In this document: piece by piece, positions 1 to 6,409 of the stretch | Layout: every line of letters starts with the position of its first letter | Numbering within the stretch: the stretch's first letter is position 1 | Origin: an uncultured bacterium | Lineage (GTDB): Bacteria > Bdellovibrionota_C > UBA2361 > SZUA-149 > CALKYB01 | Assembly (NCBI GenBank): GCA_938003565.1 | Contig: CALKYB010000089.1 | Location: 1 to 7,185, forward strand | DNA length: 7,185 bases | Direction of reading: 5' to 3' | Translations under genes and position numbers: made by a program | Notes under the pieces: model-generated | The model's input: only the letters and a program-made list of their open reading frames with translations | What the model was told of the DNA's origin: nothing | The model's database searches: none

Positions 1-462
1 GCCTTCTGGGAGCTCAAGGACTAATTCCTTAATGAAAGTCGCAACATTCTCATTGGACTTCACCTTCGCGGTCCACTTGCGCACACCAAATACTTCTTCA
101 GGAACACGAATCTTCATGTCCTGCTTAACTACGACCTGGCAAGATAAACGGCAACCTTCCTTTTGCTCCCCACGACTAATTTGATCCTTCTCTGTTGGGA
201 GAATATCTCCACCACCTTCCAAAACATCAACCTTACACTGGGCACACGTTCCACCACCTCCGCAGGCAGAAGATACAAAGATTTTTTCGTCAGCCAAAAC
301 ACCAAGCAGCTTACCGCCAGCTGGGACCGAGATAGTCTTCTCATCATTGATTGTTACATTTACATTACCCGAAGCAACCAATTTACTACGAGCAAATATA
401 ATTATTCCGACCAAAGTCAGAACAATCATCGTAAACATCAAAACACCAAGAAAAATTTCCAT
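1..462 (-). CDS. nqrF: Na+-NQR subunit F, NADH-oxidising flavoprotein (N-terminal 154 residues, cut by window edge)
   Basis: NqrF is the electron-entry subunit of Na+-NQR. It takes a hydride from NADH onto FAD and passes electrons to a ferredoxin-type 2Fe-2S centre. Only the first 154 codons are present; family members are about 400 residues, and the missing part should carry the FAD and NADH domains. Visible here are an N-terminal membrane helix (about residues 3-24, ending FARSK) and a ferredoxin domain with the motif SSACGGGGTCAQCK. Cys67, Cys73, Cys76 and Cys108 have the C-x5-C-x2-C...C spacing of the cluster ligands. The end, ELVLELPEG, leads into the FAD domain. The ATG at 462 is the only usable start: an in-frame stop lies upstream and no other ATG, GTG or TTG lies between. 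The Shine-Dalgarno is poor (only CTGGTC close by). It lies 41 nt after nqrE, the widest gap in the operon. Confidence 0.97.
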   Translation of the reverse strand, partial: MEIFLGVLMFTMIVLTLVGIIIFARSKLVASGNVNVTINDEKTISVPAGGKLLGVLADEKIFVSSACGGGGTCAQCKVDVLEGGGDILPTEKDQISRGEQKEGCRLSCQVVVKQDMKIRVPEEVFGVRKWTAKVKSNENVATFIKELVLELPEG

Positions 463-503
463 AATAGACCAGTAGTTTAGAGATCCTAATGCTTAGAGAT
501 ACC

Positions 504-1115
504 TTAGAGTTGAATTCCAGAAAAAGACATAAAAGCCATCGACATCAAACCGACAATTATAAAGGTAATTCCCAAACCCTTTAAACCATCAGGAATATCA
601 CTATACTTTAGTTTTTCACGTATTCCAGCCAAAGCCATAATTGCCAAGGCCCAACCTAAGCCGGAGCCAAAACCAAAAACTACGCTTTCTGGAAAATTGT
701 AATCACGTTCCACCATAAACAAGGACCCACCAAGAATCGCACAGTTTACCGTAATTAAGGGAAGAAATATTCCTAGAGCATTATACAACTTAGGAAAAAA
801 CTTATCCAAACTCATTTCAAGAATCTGAACCATCGCAGCAATAACGCCAATGTAGGAGATCAATCCGAGAAATGATAGATCCGTGTCAGGAATTCCCGCC
901 CAGGACAAGGCCCCCTCTTTAAGCACATATGTGTAGAGAAGATTGTTAACAGGGACAGTAATTGTCTGAACAACAATCACAGCTATTCCTAAACCTGTAG
1001 AAGTCGCTACATTCTTAGAGACGGCCAAGAAGGTACACATTCCCAAGAAGAATGCCAAAGCCATATTCTCAACGAATACAGCTTTTAGAAAAAGACTTAA
1101 ATACTCTTCAAACAT
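504..1115 (-). CDS. nqrE: Na+-NQR subunit E, integral membrane subunit
   Basis: NqrE is an integral membrane subunit that pairs with NqrD. In the Vibrio cholerae enzyme a Cys pair from each of the two subunits holds an intramembrane iron centre. The 203-residue protein is hydrophobic throughout, with about six membrane helices, and closely follows the Vibrio sequence from memory: VENMALAFFLGMCTFLAVSK near the start, VQILEM, LYNALGIFLPLITVNCAILGG, and FMSFSGIQL at the C-terminus. The conserved cysteines are Cys27 and Cys125. About four extra residues (around WAGIPDTD, 72-79) lie in a loop compared with the Vibrio protein. The start is supported by AAAGGAT about 8 nt upstream of the ATG. It begins 16 nt after nqrD. 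Confidence 0.98.
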   Translation of the reverse strand: MFEEYLSLFLKAVFVENMALAFFLGMCTFLAVSKNVATSTGLGIAVIVVQTITVPVNNLLYTYVLKEGALSWAGIPDTDLSFLGLISYIGVIAAMVQILEMSLDKFFPKLYNALGIFLPLITVNCAILGGSLFMVERDYNFPESVVFGFGSGLGWALAIMALAGIREKLKYSDIPDGLKGLGITFIIVGLMSMAFMSFSGIQL

Positions 1116-1131
1116 TTCTAAATATCCTTTA

Positions 1132-1758
1132 CTATCCTTCGTGTTCTATCTGATCGGTCTTAAATCCTCGAAGAACCCAAATAAAAATCCCTATTATAAA
1201 AAATGCACTTGGAGGTAAAAGCATTAATCCATTAGCAACATAAGACCCACCATTAGTACTAAGGGTCAATATCTCGTAACCAAAAAGGCTTCCGGAACCA
1301 AAGAGTTCTCTAAACATCCCTACAATAATCAAAATAAGGCTATACCCAAGACCGTTGCCAATTCCATCAAGAAAGCTCAAGAACGGAGGGTTTTTCATGG
1401 CAAATGCTTCAGCACGACCCATCACAATACAGTTGGTAATAATTAAGCCCACAAACACTGACAGCTGTTTACTAACATCGTAAAAATAGGCCTTTAGCAG
1501 TTGGTCAACTACGATAACCAGAGAAGCAATAATCGTCATCTGAACGATAATTCTAATACTAGAGGGAATATGATTTCGGATCAGACTAACTGCAAAATTT
1601 GAACACCCGGTGACAGCAATCACAGCTAGGCACATAATCATTACTGTCTCCATTTTGGTGGTGACAGCCAAAGCCGAGCAGATGCCTAAAACTTGAAGGG
1701 CAATGGGGTTGTCATTGAACAGTGGTCCAAATAAAACGTCTTTTATTTTTCCAGCCAT
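1132..1758 (-). CDS. nqrD: Na+-NQR subunit D, integral membrane subunit
   Basis: NqrD is the membrane partner of NqrE; together they ligate the intramembrane iron centre and contribute to the Na+ path. The 208-residue protein is made mostly of membrane helices. Family hallmarks are FNDNPIALQVLGICSALAVT near the N-terminus (Cys27) and GLIITNCIVMGRAEAFAM (Cys110), the two conserved half-helix cysteines, followed by SFLDGIGNGLGYS. A family-typical ending, WVLRGFKTDQIE, is also present. Length matches the usual 205-210 residues. The ATG at 1758 is preceded by TTAGGAAAAAC, a usable ribosome site. It lies 24 nt after nqrC and 16 nt before nqrE, so it is almost certainly co-transcribed. Confidence 0.98.
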   Translation of the reverse strand: MAGKIKDVLFGPLFNDNPIALQVLGICSALAVTTKMETVMIMCLAVIAVTGCSNFAVSLIRNHIPSSIRIIVQMTIIASLVIVVDQLLKAYFYDVSKQLSVFVGLIITNCIVMGRAEAFAMKNPPFLSFLDGIGNGLGYSLILIIVGMFRELFGSGSLFGYEILTLSTNGGSYVANGLMLLPPSAFFIIGIFIWVLRGFKTDQIEHEG

Positions 1759-1782
1759 GTTTTTCCTAATTTGCTATCAAGA

Positions 1783-2559
1783 CTAAGATAAGCCACCTTG
1801 AGCCTTAATTTTACTTATAAACTTTCCATACCCATCATCACTCAACCAATATTGCAGCATATTGCTAACGCCTCGGGCTGTAATAGTGGCACCGGACAAA
1901 CCATCCACTTGGTGCATGGCTTGAGGATTCTTAGGGTCCACCTTACCTTTAATCACCTCAAGCTTAAGATGCCCCGACTCATTAAAGATTCTCTTTCCAT
2001 CCCACTGTGCTTTCCAGCTCGGATTATCAACCTCTCCACCTAAACCTGGAGTCTCCGCATGCTCATAAAAATTCAAAGCCTTTACAGTATTAAGGTCCAC
2101 ATCCACTGCTAGAAAACCATAAAGGGTAGACCAAAGGCCTTTACCGTGGACGGGTAAAATCAGCCGATCCACCCGTCCCTCTTTTTTTACTAGGTAGACT
2201 GAAGCCAATTTTGAGCGTCGACCAATGCCAGCAGGATCGTTTTCGATTTCAATACTAGTCGAAACGTCTTTGGCTGAATCTCTTTGCGAAAAACTAGCCA
2301 CATCTACGTCCAGGGAGTAATCACCAGTTTCAAGGTCTATCACCTTCGCTTCAATAGATTCATTATATACTCCATCAATATCTGATAGATCAGGGGAGTA
2401 GAGACCAGCTGCTGCAAGAATATTCTTTTTCTTATCCAAGGCCTTCATTATTTGCTGAGTAGGCCTTAACTTCACAGCAGCGGATGAGACAATAACTGAG
2501 CAAACTATACAAAGTAGGCTAGCAACTAAAAAAGTTTTTCCGATTGAGTTGTTAGACAT
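1783..2559 (-). CDS. nqrC: Na+-NQR subunit C, covalent FMN subunit
   Basis: NqrC carries a covalently bound FMN in a periplasm-facing FMN-binding domain that relays electrons within Na+-NQR. The 258-residue protein has one N-terminal membrane helix (about residues 8-28) and then a soluble domain. Visible signatures are GKGLWSTLYGFLAVD, EHAETPGLGGEV, and the flavinylation motif DGLSGATITARGV, in which Thr225 is the expected phosphoester attachment site (the Vibrio enzyme also uses Thr225). Attachment normally needs the ApbE flavin transferase, which is not in this window. The start overlaps the end of nqrB by 8 nt, and a strong purine-rich site (GGGGGAG, about 8 nt upstream of the ATG) lies inside nqrB, suggesting translational coupling. 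Confidence 0.98.
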   Translation of the reverse strand: MSNNSIGKTFLVASLLCIVCSVIVSSAAVKLRPTQQIMKALDKKKNILAAAGLYSPDLSDIDGVYNESIEAKVIDLETGDYSLDVDVASFSQRDSAKDVSTSIEIENDPAGIGRRSKLASVYLVKKEGRVDRLILPVHGKGLWSTLYGFLAVDVDLNTVKALNFYEHAETPGLGGEVDNPSWKAQWDGKRIFNESGHLKLEVIKGKVDPKNPQAMHQVDGLSGATITARGVSNMLQYWLSDDGYGKFISKIKAQGGLS

Positions 2560-3772
2560 AATTCAAACTCCCCCTATCCTTCCTTCGCTTAATATTAGCG
2601 TTCACCACATAGTAGTCTATGAGAGGAGCAAAAACGTTTCCAAACAATATAGCCAACATGATGCCTTCAGGAAAAGCCGGGTTAATAACCCTTATCAAAA
2701 TAGCCATAAATCCAATTAAAAAGCCGTAGAACCATTTACCTTTATTAGTAAACGAAGCTGAAACTGGATCCGTCGCCATAAAGACAATTCCAAAACTTAA
2801 GCCTCCCACTAAGAAGTGCCATATTGGGGGCATTCCAAACATCGGATTTGTATCGCTCCCGATACTATAAAGAAGGGCTGAAGTGACTAAGGCCCCAACG
2901 GAGCAAGACAACATAATTCTCCAAGAACCTATACCCGTAAGTATTAAAACACCTGCACCAAGCAAACAGGCCAAGGTTGAGGTCTCTCCCATCGATCCCT
3001 GAATAGTTCCGAGAAAACAGCTCAACCAGTCATACTGTTGATAAACAGCTCCCATACCATCCGCAGCTGCAAGACCTAGGGCCGTTGCACCGCTAAAACC
3101 GTCAACTGCAGTCCAAATAGCGTCGCCGGAGAGTTGAGCTGGGTAGGCAAAGTATAGGAAAGCCCGAGCTGTCAAAGCAGGGTTTAGAAAATTCTTTCCA
3201 GTACCACCAAATACCTCTTTTCCAAAAATTACTCCAAATATTATTCCGACTGCTACCTGCCAAAGAGGAATTGTTGGCGGGAGAGTCAGCGGAAACAACA
3301 TTCCAGTCACCAAAAAGCCTTCATTAATTTCGTGCTTTCGAATGATGGAAAAAGTGGCCTCAGTAAGTCCACCAGCTATATTACAGACTAAAAAAATTGG
3401 AATAAAATATAATGCTCCGTGAACGAAGTTCGCTAAAATATTGCTCGGATTATATCCGATTCCGAGCCATTCAATTACCGTCCCTCTCCAGCTATCCACT
3501 GAAGTTACCCCTAGGTTTTCCATCGCCAAATTGGCTTGGTAACCTGTATTAAACAATGCCATCAATATACAAGGCCCAAGAGCAGCGACAACTGTTATCA
3601 TCATTCGCTTTAAATCTAGGGCATCTCTAACGTGAGTTTGTCCTTGGCTTACCTCTCCCGGAGTATAAAGGAAGGTATCGATCGCTTCATAAAGCGGATA
3701 AAGCTTCTCTAACTTCCCTCCATGGGTGAAATTAGGCTCTAGGGTATCTAGAAAGTTGCGGAGAAATTTCAT
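2552..3772 (-). CDS. nqrB: Na+-NQR subunit B, covalent FMN and quinone-site membrane subunit
   Basis: NqrB is the largest membrane subunit of Na+-NQR. It holds a covalent FMN, contributes to riboflavin and quinone binding, and is thought to form much of the Na+ pathway. The 406-residue protein has about ten hydrophobic segments after an amphipathic N-terminal arm. Key motifs are RKHEINEGFLVTG (about 145-157), GTGKNFLNPALTARAFLYFAYPAQLSGD, and the flavinylation motif DGFSGATALG with Thr230 as the expected FMN site (Thr236 in Vibrio). The Gly134-Gly135 pair, just before the HEINEG segment, corresponds by offset to the Vibrio Gly140-Gly141 linked to quinone and inhibitor sensitivity. Start: ATG preceded by AAGGAAGGAT. 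It begins 3 nt after the nqrA stop and overlaps nqrC. Confidence 0.98.
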   Translation of the reverse strand: MKFLRNFLDTLEPNFTHGGKLEKLYPLYEAIDTFLYTPGEVSQGQTHVRDALDLKRMMITVVAALGPCILMALFNTGYQANLAMENLGVTSVDSWRGTVIEWLGIGYNPSNILANFVHGALYFIPIFLVCNIAGGLTEATFSIIRKHEINEGFLVTGMLFPLTLPPTIPLWQVAVGIIFGVIFGKEVFGGTGKNFLNPALTARAFLYFAYPAQLSGDAIWTAVDGFSGATALGLAAADGMGAVYQQYDWLSCFLGTIQGSMGETSTLACLLGAGVLILTGIGSWRIMLSCSVGALVTSALLYSIGSDTNPMFGMPPIWHFLVGGLSFGIVFMATDPVSASFTNKGKWFYGFLIGFMAILIRVINPAFPEGIMLAILFGNVFAPLIDYYVVNANIKRRKDRGSLNYV

Positions 3773-3775
3773 GTT

Positions 3776-5140
3776 CTATCCTTCCTTCTGAATGGATGTG
3801 AGGATATTTCTTAGTAGCGGCCCATAATCCGTCTTACCTGGACAAACAAAGGTACAAAGCCCCAAATCTTCTTCATCGAGCTCCAATGCACCAAGAGCCA
3901 CCGCGGACTCGAGGTCATTCGAAACCAACGAACGCAAAAGATAAGTAGGTATGACATCAATTGGCATGACCGCCTCATACATTCCAATAGGAACCATCGA
4001 GCGTTTACTACCATGCGTAGTGGACGTCATGTTTAACTTTCTTCCTGGAAAAAGCTTTGACAAAAAGACACTTTTTGTCGAAAATTTTTCAAAACCCGGC
4101 ATTTGCCAGCCCAGTAGTTCACGACTACGATCTTCCTCGATTACCGAAACTTGGTTGTGATAGCGTCCTAAAAAATACTCATATGGACCATTTGCATGAA
4201 ATCCACTAAGCAACGGACCAGAAACTATTCTACTCGGGCAATCCTTTAGCTCTGTCTCCAGGAGATCATTCACACAAGCTCCAAGCCTAGTTCGAACCAA
4301 ACGCGGGTTCTTAACATTGGGCCCAGCTAGTGACACAACACGCTCCACCCAAATCTTTCCAGTTATAAGAAGCTTGCCGAAGGCAATCACATCTTGATAA
4401 CCCACATGCCAAACTGTTTTATTCTCGTTGACTGGGTCGAGTGTATGGATATGAGTTCCCACCAAGCCAGCCGGGTGAGGCCCTTGAAACTCATGAATTT
4501 CAAGGCTACCTTCCTCTTCTGCTTCAACTCCCGACCCTGGACTCCGCGAAAGAAAAACTTTTCCATCTGTTAAAGCACCTAGTGCTTTCAAACCATTTTT
4601 GAAATCGGACTGATGCTCTCCAATCACCCAGTAAGGATCCGGGGACAAGGAGTTAGTATCCATCGCACTAACAAAAATTGAATTAGGCACACTATCGGGC
4701 TTTGGAATCATTCCAAAGGGCCTCGTGCGAATTGCAGTCCAAAGGCCCGAGTCAACCAGCAATTTCTTAATCCTATCACGATTGGAAGCTGCAAGATCCT
4801 CTGAGCTAACAGGACTGAACTCAACTTCATCGGAGGAAGAAGAGCATCTGATAATAATAGACTTAAAGGCTCTTTTAGAGCCTCTATTAATTGAAACAAC
4901 TTCCCCACTGGCGGGAGAAGTAAAAACTACTCCAGGGTTTTTCTTGTCCTCAAACAATGCCTGGCCAAGCTTGACGCTCTCCCCCTCATTCACCAACATC
5001 GTTGGCTTCATACCAATGTAGTCCCGACCCAACAAAGCGACCGAACTTACTTCTCTCCCAGCGAGGATTTTTTGATTGGGCTCACCAGAAATGGGCAGAT
5101 TCAAACCCTTTCGTATTTTATGCAGTTTTTTTGCTCCCAT
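3776..5140 (-). CDS. nqrA: Na+-NQR subunit A
   Basis: NqrA is the peripheral, cytoplasm-facing subunit of Na+-NQR, implicated in quinone interaction and assembly; it is related to RnfC but lacks its cofactors. Motifs include KGLNLPISG (about 11-19), the DKKNPG turn (about 65-70) leading into SPASGEV of the barrel-sandwich region, and a C-terminal CTFVCPGKTDYGPLLRN with Cys429 and Cys433. Length is 454 residues against about 446 in Vibrio; the extra residues are mostly at the N-terminus. I prefer the ATG at 5140. A GTG lies directly before it at 5143 but would have no room for a ribosome site. Even for the ATG the GGGAG site is only about 2-3 nt away, which is tight. This is the first gene of the operon, followed by nqrB after 3 nt. 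Confidence 0.97.
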   Translation of the reverse strand: MGAKKLHKIRKGLNLPISGEPNQKILAGREVSSVALLGRDYIGMKPTMLVNEGESVKLGQALFEDKKNPGVVFTSPASGEVVSINRGSKRAFKSIIIRCSSSSDEVEFSPVSSEDLAASNRDRIKKLLVDSGLWTAIRTRPFGMIPKPDSVPNSIFVSAMDTNSLSPDPYWVIGEHQSDFKNGLKALGALTDGKVFLSRSPGSGVEAEEEGSLEIHEFQGPHPAGLVGTHIHTLDPVNENKTVWHVGYQDVIAFGKLLITGKIWVERVVSLAGPNVKNPRLVRTRLGACVNDLLETELKDCPSRIVSGPLLSGFHANGPYEYFLGRYHNQVSVIEEDRSRELLGWQMPGFEKFSTKSVFLSKLFPGRKLNMTSTTHGSKRSMVPIGMYEAVMPIDVIPTYLLRSLVSNDLESAVALGALELDEEDLGLCTFVCPGKTDYGPLLRNILTSIQKEG

Positions 5141-5171
5141 CACTCCCTACTAGTGTTAATACGGGTAAAAA

Positions 5172-5202
5172 ATTATGCGATCACCACTTTACTGGAACTT
5201 TT
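5172..5202 (-). promoter_or_regulatory. weak candidate promoter of the nqr operon
   Basis: Read on the minus strand, a CATAAT -10-like hexamer (5172-5177) lies about 31 nt upstream of the nqrA ATG. A poor -35-like AGTTCC sits 16 nt further up. Only the -10 resembles a sigma-70 consensus, so the true promoter may be elsewhere in the 700-nt gap. Confidence 0.25.
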
Positions 5203-5320
5203 AACAAACTCTTGTGTGTCAGATGTTCACTCGAAAGAAACTAATGCAAATGCTGGAATAATTTCGTAGAACAACAAATTCCACAACATCGTTCCAAGCT
5301 TATCCAACACGCGGGCTCCT

Positions 5321-5608
5321 TATACTCACCCCCGAGTAAAAATCTCTCAATCGAGCCCTTTAAACAGTGAGTATATGCAGAGCAAAGCTCTTCAATCGGA
5401 CAGGTATACTGAAACCCAGCTATTGCTACAAGACCGAAGGTCTTGGCCAAAAAAGAAGATAATCCAAATATCGACTTTTCTTGCGAAGCTGCGCTTCACT
5501 GCATATTAGGGGGTGAGTATCTGTCTAATGGCCTCGCTCAAGCTCGGCATATACTGAAACAGTTCAGGCTCAATCAAAAAACCAACTCCAAATTCGGTTT
5601 CAGTATAT
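5321..5608. repeat. decayed inverted duplication with six alternating AGTAT motifs
   Basis: This stretch folds back on itself around about position 5463. Perfect inverted matches are ATACTCACCCCC (5322-5333) with 5509-5520, TATACTGAAACC (5405-5416) with 5596-5607, ATATACTGAAAC (5549-5560) with 5597-5608, and TATACTCAC (5321-5329) with 5367-5375. The AGTAT cores sit at 5322 (-), 5370 (+), 5406 (-), 5516 (+), 5551 (-) and 5602 (+). Their spacing is nearly mirror-symmetric: 48, 36, 110, 35 and 51 nt. Between the motifs, the left half on the plus strand and the right half on the minus strand still align, for example ATCGAGCC (5350) with ATTGAGCC (5574), AGTATATGC followed by GAGC, then GACAG before ATACT. 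Each half also has a small hairpin at mirrored positions (5429-5445 and 5485-5497). Identity (mobile-element remnant, structured RNA or gene debris) is unknown. Confidence 0.75.
5429..5445. repeat. short perfect hairpin, 7-bp stem with triloop
   Basis: CAAGACC (5429-5435) and GGTCTTG (5439-5445) are perfect complements around a 3-nt GAA loop. The hairpin lies in the left arm of the larger inverted duplication. It is followed on the plus strand by an A-run rather than a T-run, so it is not a plus-strand terminator; on the minus strand the T-run comes before it. Confidence 0.6.
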
Positions 5609-5622
5609 ACGAGATCTGGCAT
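5506..5622 (-). pseudogene. possible gene fragment, 38 codons, unrecognised
   Basis: On the minus strand an ATG at 5622 opens a 38-residue frame that starts MPDLVYTETEFGVGF, continues IEPELFQYMPS and ends IRQILTP before TAA. Its composition reads like real protein (amphipathic, acidic, few rare residues), but there is no ribosome site. In the next frame a second short reading (ATG at 5657, MKKLDAEVIVY..., ending NLELVF) overlaps it, and a single-base slip at the T6 run near 5577-5582 would join the two into about 50 residues. The plus strand of the left arm (from about 5350) gives a stop-interrupted counterpart (IEPFKQ*VYAE...SIGQVY*NP). This suggests two inverted, decayed copies of one coding piece. 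I do not recognise the family, and chance cannot be excluded. Confidence 0.25.
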
Positions 5623-5722
5623 CTGTATACAATAACTTCAGCATCAAGCTTTTTCATAATAGCAAAATAATTCCACCCTACTTAAGTATTTTACTAGGTT
5701 TTTAAAGGCCTCGCGCTCAAGC
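5530..5722 (+). repeat. direct repeat GGCCTCG(CG)CTCAAGC
   Basis: GGCCTCGCTCAAGC at 5530-5543 recurs as GGCCTCGCGCTCAAGC at 5707-5722, identical apart from a 2-nt CG insertion. The first copy lies in the right arm of the inverted duplication. The second lies outside it, ahead of yajQ, so the repetitive debris may reach further right than the clear symmetry does. Confidence 0.45.
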
Positions 5723-5778
5723 ACCGGAAATTTAAGTAAAATCCAAATTAGAAAATTTTACTATTGGCTGCCCAATAG
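5688..5778 (+). promoter_or_regulatory. yajQ leader: three-way 8-mer pairing plus hairpin
   Basis: ATTTTACT occurs at 5688-5695 and again at 5755-5762, and its exact complement AGTAAAAT lies between them at 5735-5742. The middle copy can therefore pair with either flank but not both at once. Directly after, CTATTGG (5761-5767) and CCAATAG (5772-5778) form a perfect 7-bp hairpin with a 4-nt loop, sharing bases with the last 8-mer. The hairpin ends about 63 nt before the yajQ start. It could be an operator or an RNA switch, or chance in AT-rich DNA. I see no strong -35/-10 pair here. Confidence 0.35.
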
Positions 5779-5826
5779 ATAAACTAACTCCAAACATTTT
5801 AAATGAATAAACACTCACACTACATC

Positions 5827-5832
5827 AAGGAG
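5827..5832 (+). promoter_or_regulatory. yajQ ribosome binding site
   Basis: AAGGAG lies 9 nt upstream of the ATG at 5842. It is a near-ideal Shine-Dalgarno and fixes the yajQ start. Confidence 0.85.
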
Positions 5833-5841
5833 TTTTAGTCC

Positions 5842-6330
5842 ATGCCATCCTTTGACATCGTATCCGAAGTGGATTTCCATGAAGTCGATAACGCTATCTC
5901 TCAGGTAAGAAAAGAAGTTGATACGCGCTATGACTTTCGGGGTGGAAAGAATGAACTCAAGTATGAAGATCAAGTCATAACGCTAATTGGCGACGACAAC
6001 ATGAAATTAGATGCCCTCAAACAGATGCTTAATCAAAAAATGGCTAAGCGTGGAATTTCAATCAAATCTCTTGATTACAAAGAGGTCGAGGATGCAGCTG
6101 GTAACCAGAAAAAGCAGGTTGTAAAAATAAAACAGGGTATCAGCAAAGAAGATGGTAAAAGCCTTGTAAAGCTTATAAAAGCCCAAAACATGAAGAAAAT
6201 TCAAGCGAGCATTCAAGAAGACCAAGTTAGGATCACCGGCCCAAAGCGAGATGACCTTCAATCTGTTATTGAGTTTCTAAAAGGCAACGTTACGGACCTG
6301 GAGCTACAATTCACTAATTTCAGGGATTAA
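5842..6330 (+). CDS. yajQ: YajQ-family nucleotide-binding protein
   Basis: YajQ (UPF0234) proteins are small cytoplasmic proteins with two RNP-like alpha/beta domains. Family members bind RNA or nucleotides, and in Xanthomonas and Pseudomonas they act as cyclic-di-GMP-responsive effectors. The 162-residue product matches the family over its full length (E. coli YajQ is 163): it opens with MPSFDIVSEVD, has REV/KEVDTRYDFRG in the first domain, KQGISKEDGKSLVKLIK in the second, TGPKRDDLQSVIEFLKG, and ends FTNFRD, nearly identical to the E. coli ending FKNFRD. The ATG is fixed by AAGGAG 9 nt upstream. It stands alone, divergent from nqr and convergent with the small membrane gene downstream. Family identity is certain; whether this copy senses c-di-GMP cannot be told from sequence alone. 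Confidence 0.97.
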   Translation: MPSFDIVSEVDFHEVDNAISQVRKEVDTRYDFRGGKNELKYEDQVITLIGDDNMKLDALKQMLNQKMAKRGISIKSLDYKEVEDAAGNQKKQVVKIKQGISKEDGKSLVKLIKAQNMKKIQASIQEDQVRITGPKRDDLQSVIEFLKGNVTDLELQFTNFRD

Positions 6331-6373
6331 ACTTAGAAGACTAGGCCACCACCCGGTCACTTAAAATAGGACC

Positions 6374-6393
6374 TGCCTAAAAAACTCCAGGCA
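6374..6393. terminator. weak hairpin between convergent genes
   Basis: TGCCT (6374-6378) and AGGCA (6389-6393) can pair around a 10-nt A-rich loop, in the 79-nt gap between the ends of yajQ and the convergent small gene. There is no T-run after the stem in either direction, so it is at best a poor intrinsic terminator. Confidence 0.25.
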
Positions 6394-6409
6394 AGCCCTA
6401 AACAATTTC

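Noticed and set aside
163..480. Plus-strand frame of 105 codons opposite nqrF
   Set aside because: It is the complement of the ferredoxin-domain coding sequence of nqrF, with low-complexity polar composition; the opposite strand is unambiguously coding.
1798..5244. Plus-strand frames opposite nqrC and nqrA, including ones running past the nqrA start
   Set aside because: They are antisense shadows of well-identified nqr genes, with no ribosome sites or recognisable domains.
5241..5450. Minus-strand frame of 69 codons (TTG start at 5450, MAKTFGLVAIAGFQY..., LLGGEYKEP)
   Set aside because: The start is TTG with no ribosome site and the frame lies across the left arm of the inverted duplication. 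Its apparent similarity to other frames in the region is explained by the repeats. Not called as a gene.
5321..5608. CRISPR array or integron attC sites
   Set aside because: The repeated words are too short, alternate in orientation and have unequal spacers, so it is not CRISPR. The attC core words RYYYAAC/GTTRRRY are not present in the required arrangement, and no integrase or cas gene is visible.
5443..5670. Plus-strand frame of 75 codons (TTG start, MAKKEDNPN...)
   Set aside because: It starts in the same self-complementary TTGGCCAA as the minus frame, has no ribosome site, and its shared LGGEY word comes from the inverted GGGGGTGAGTAT repeat.
5144..5841. Insertion sequence between nqrA and yajQ
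   Set aside because: No transposase-like frame, no clear target-site duplication, and the inverted repeats are internal and mirrored rather than a single terminal pair.
6058..6261. Minus-strand frame of 67 codons inside yajQ
   Set aside because: Antisense to a full-length conserved yajQ gene; no independent support.
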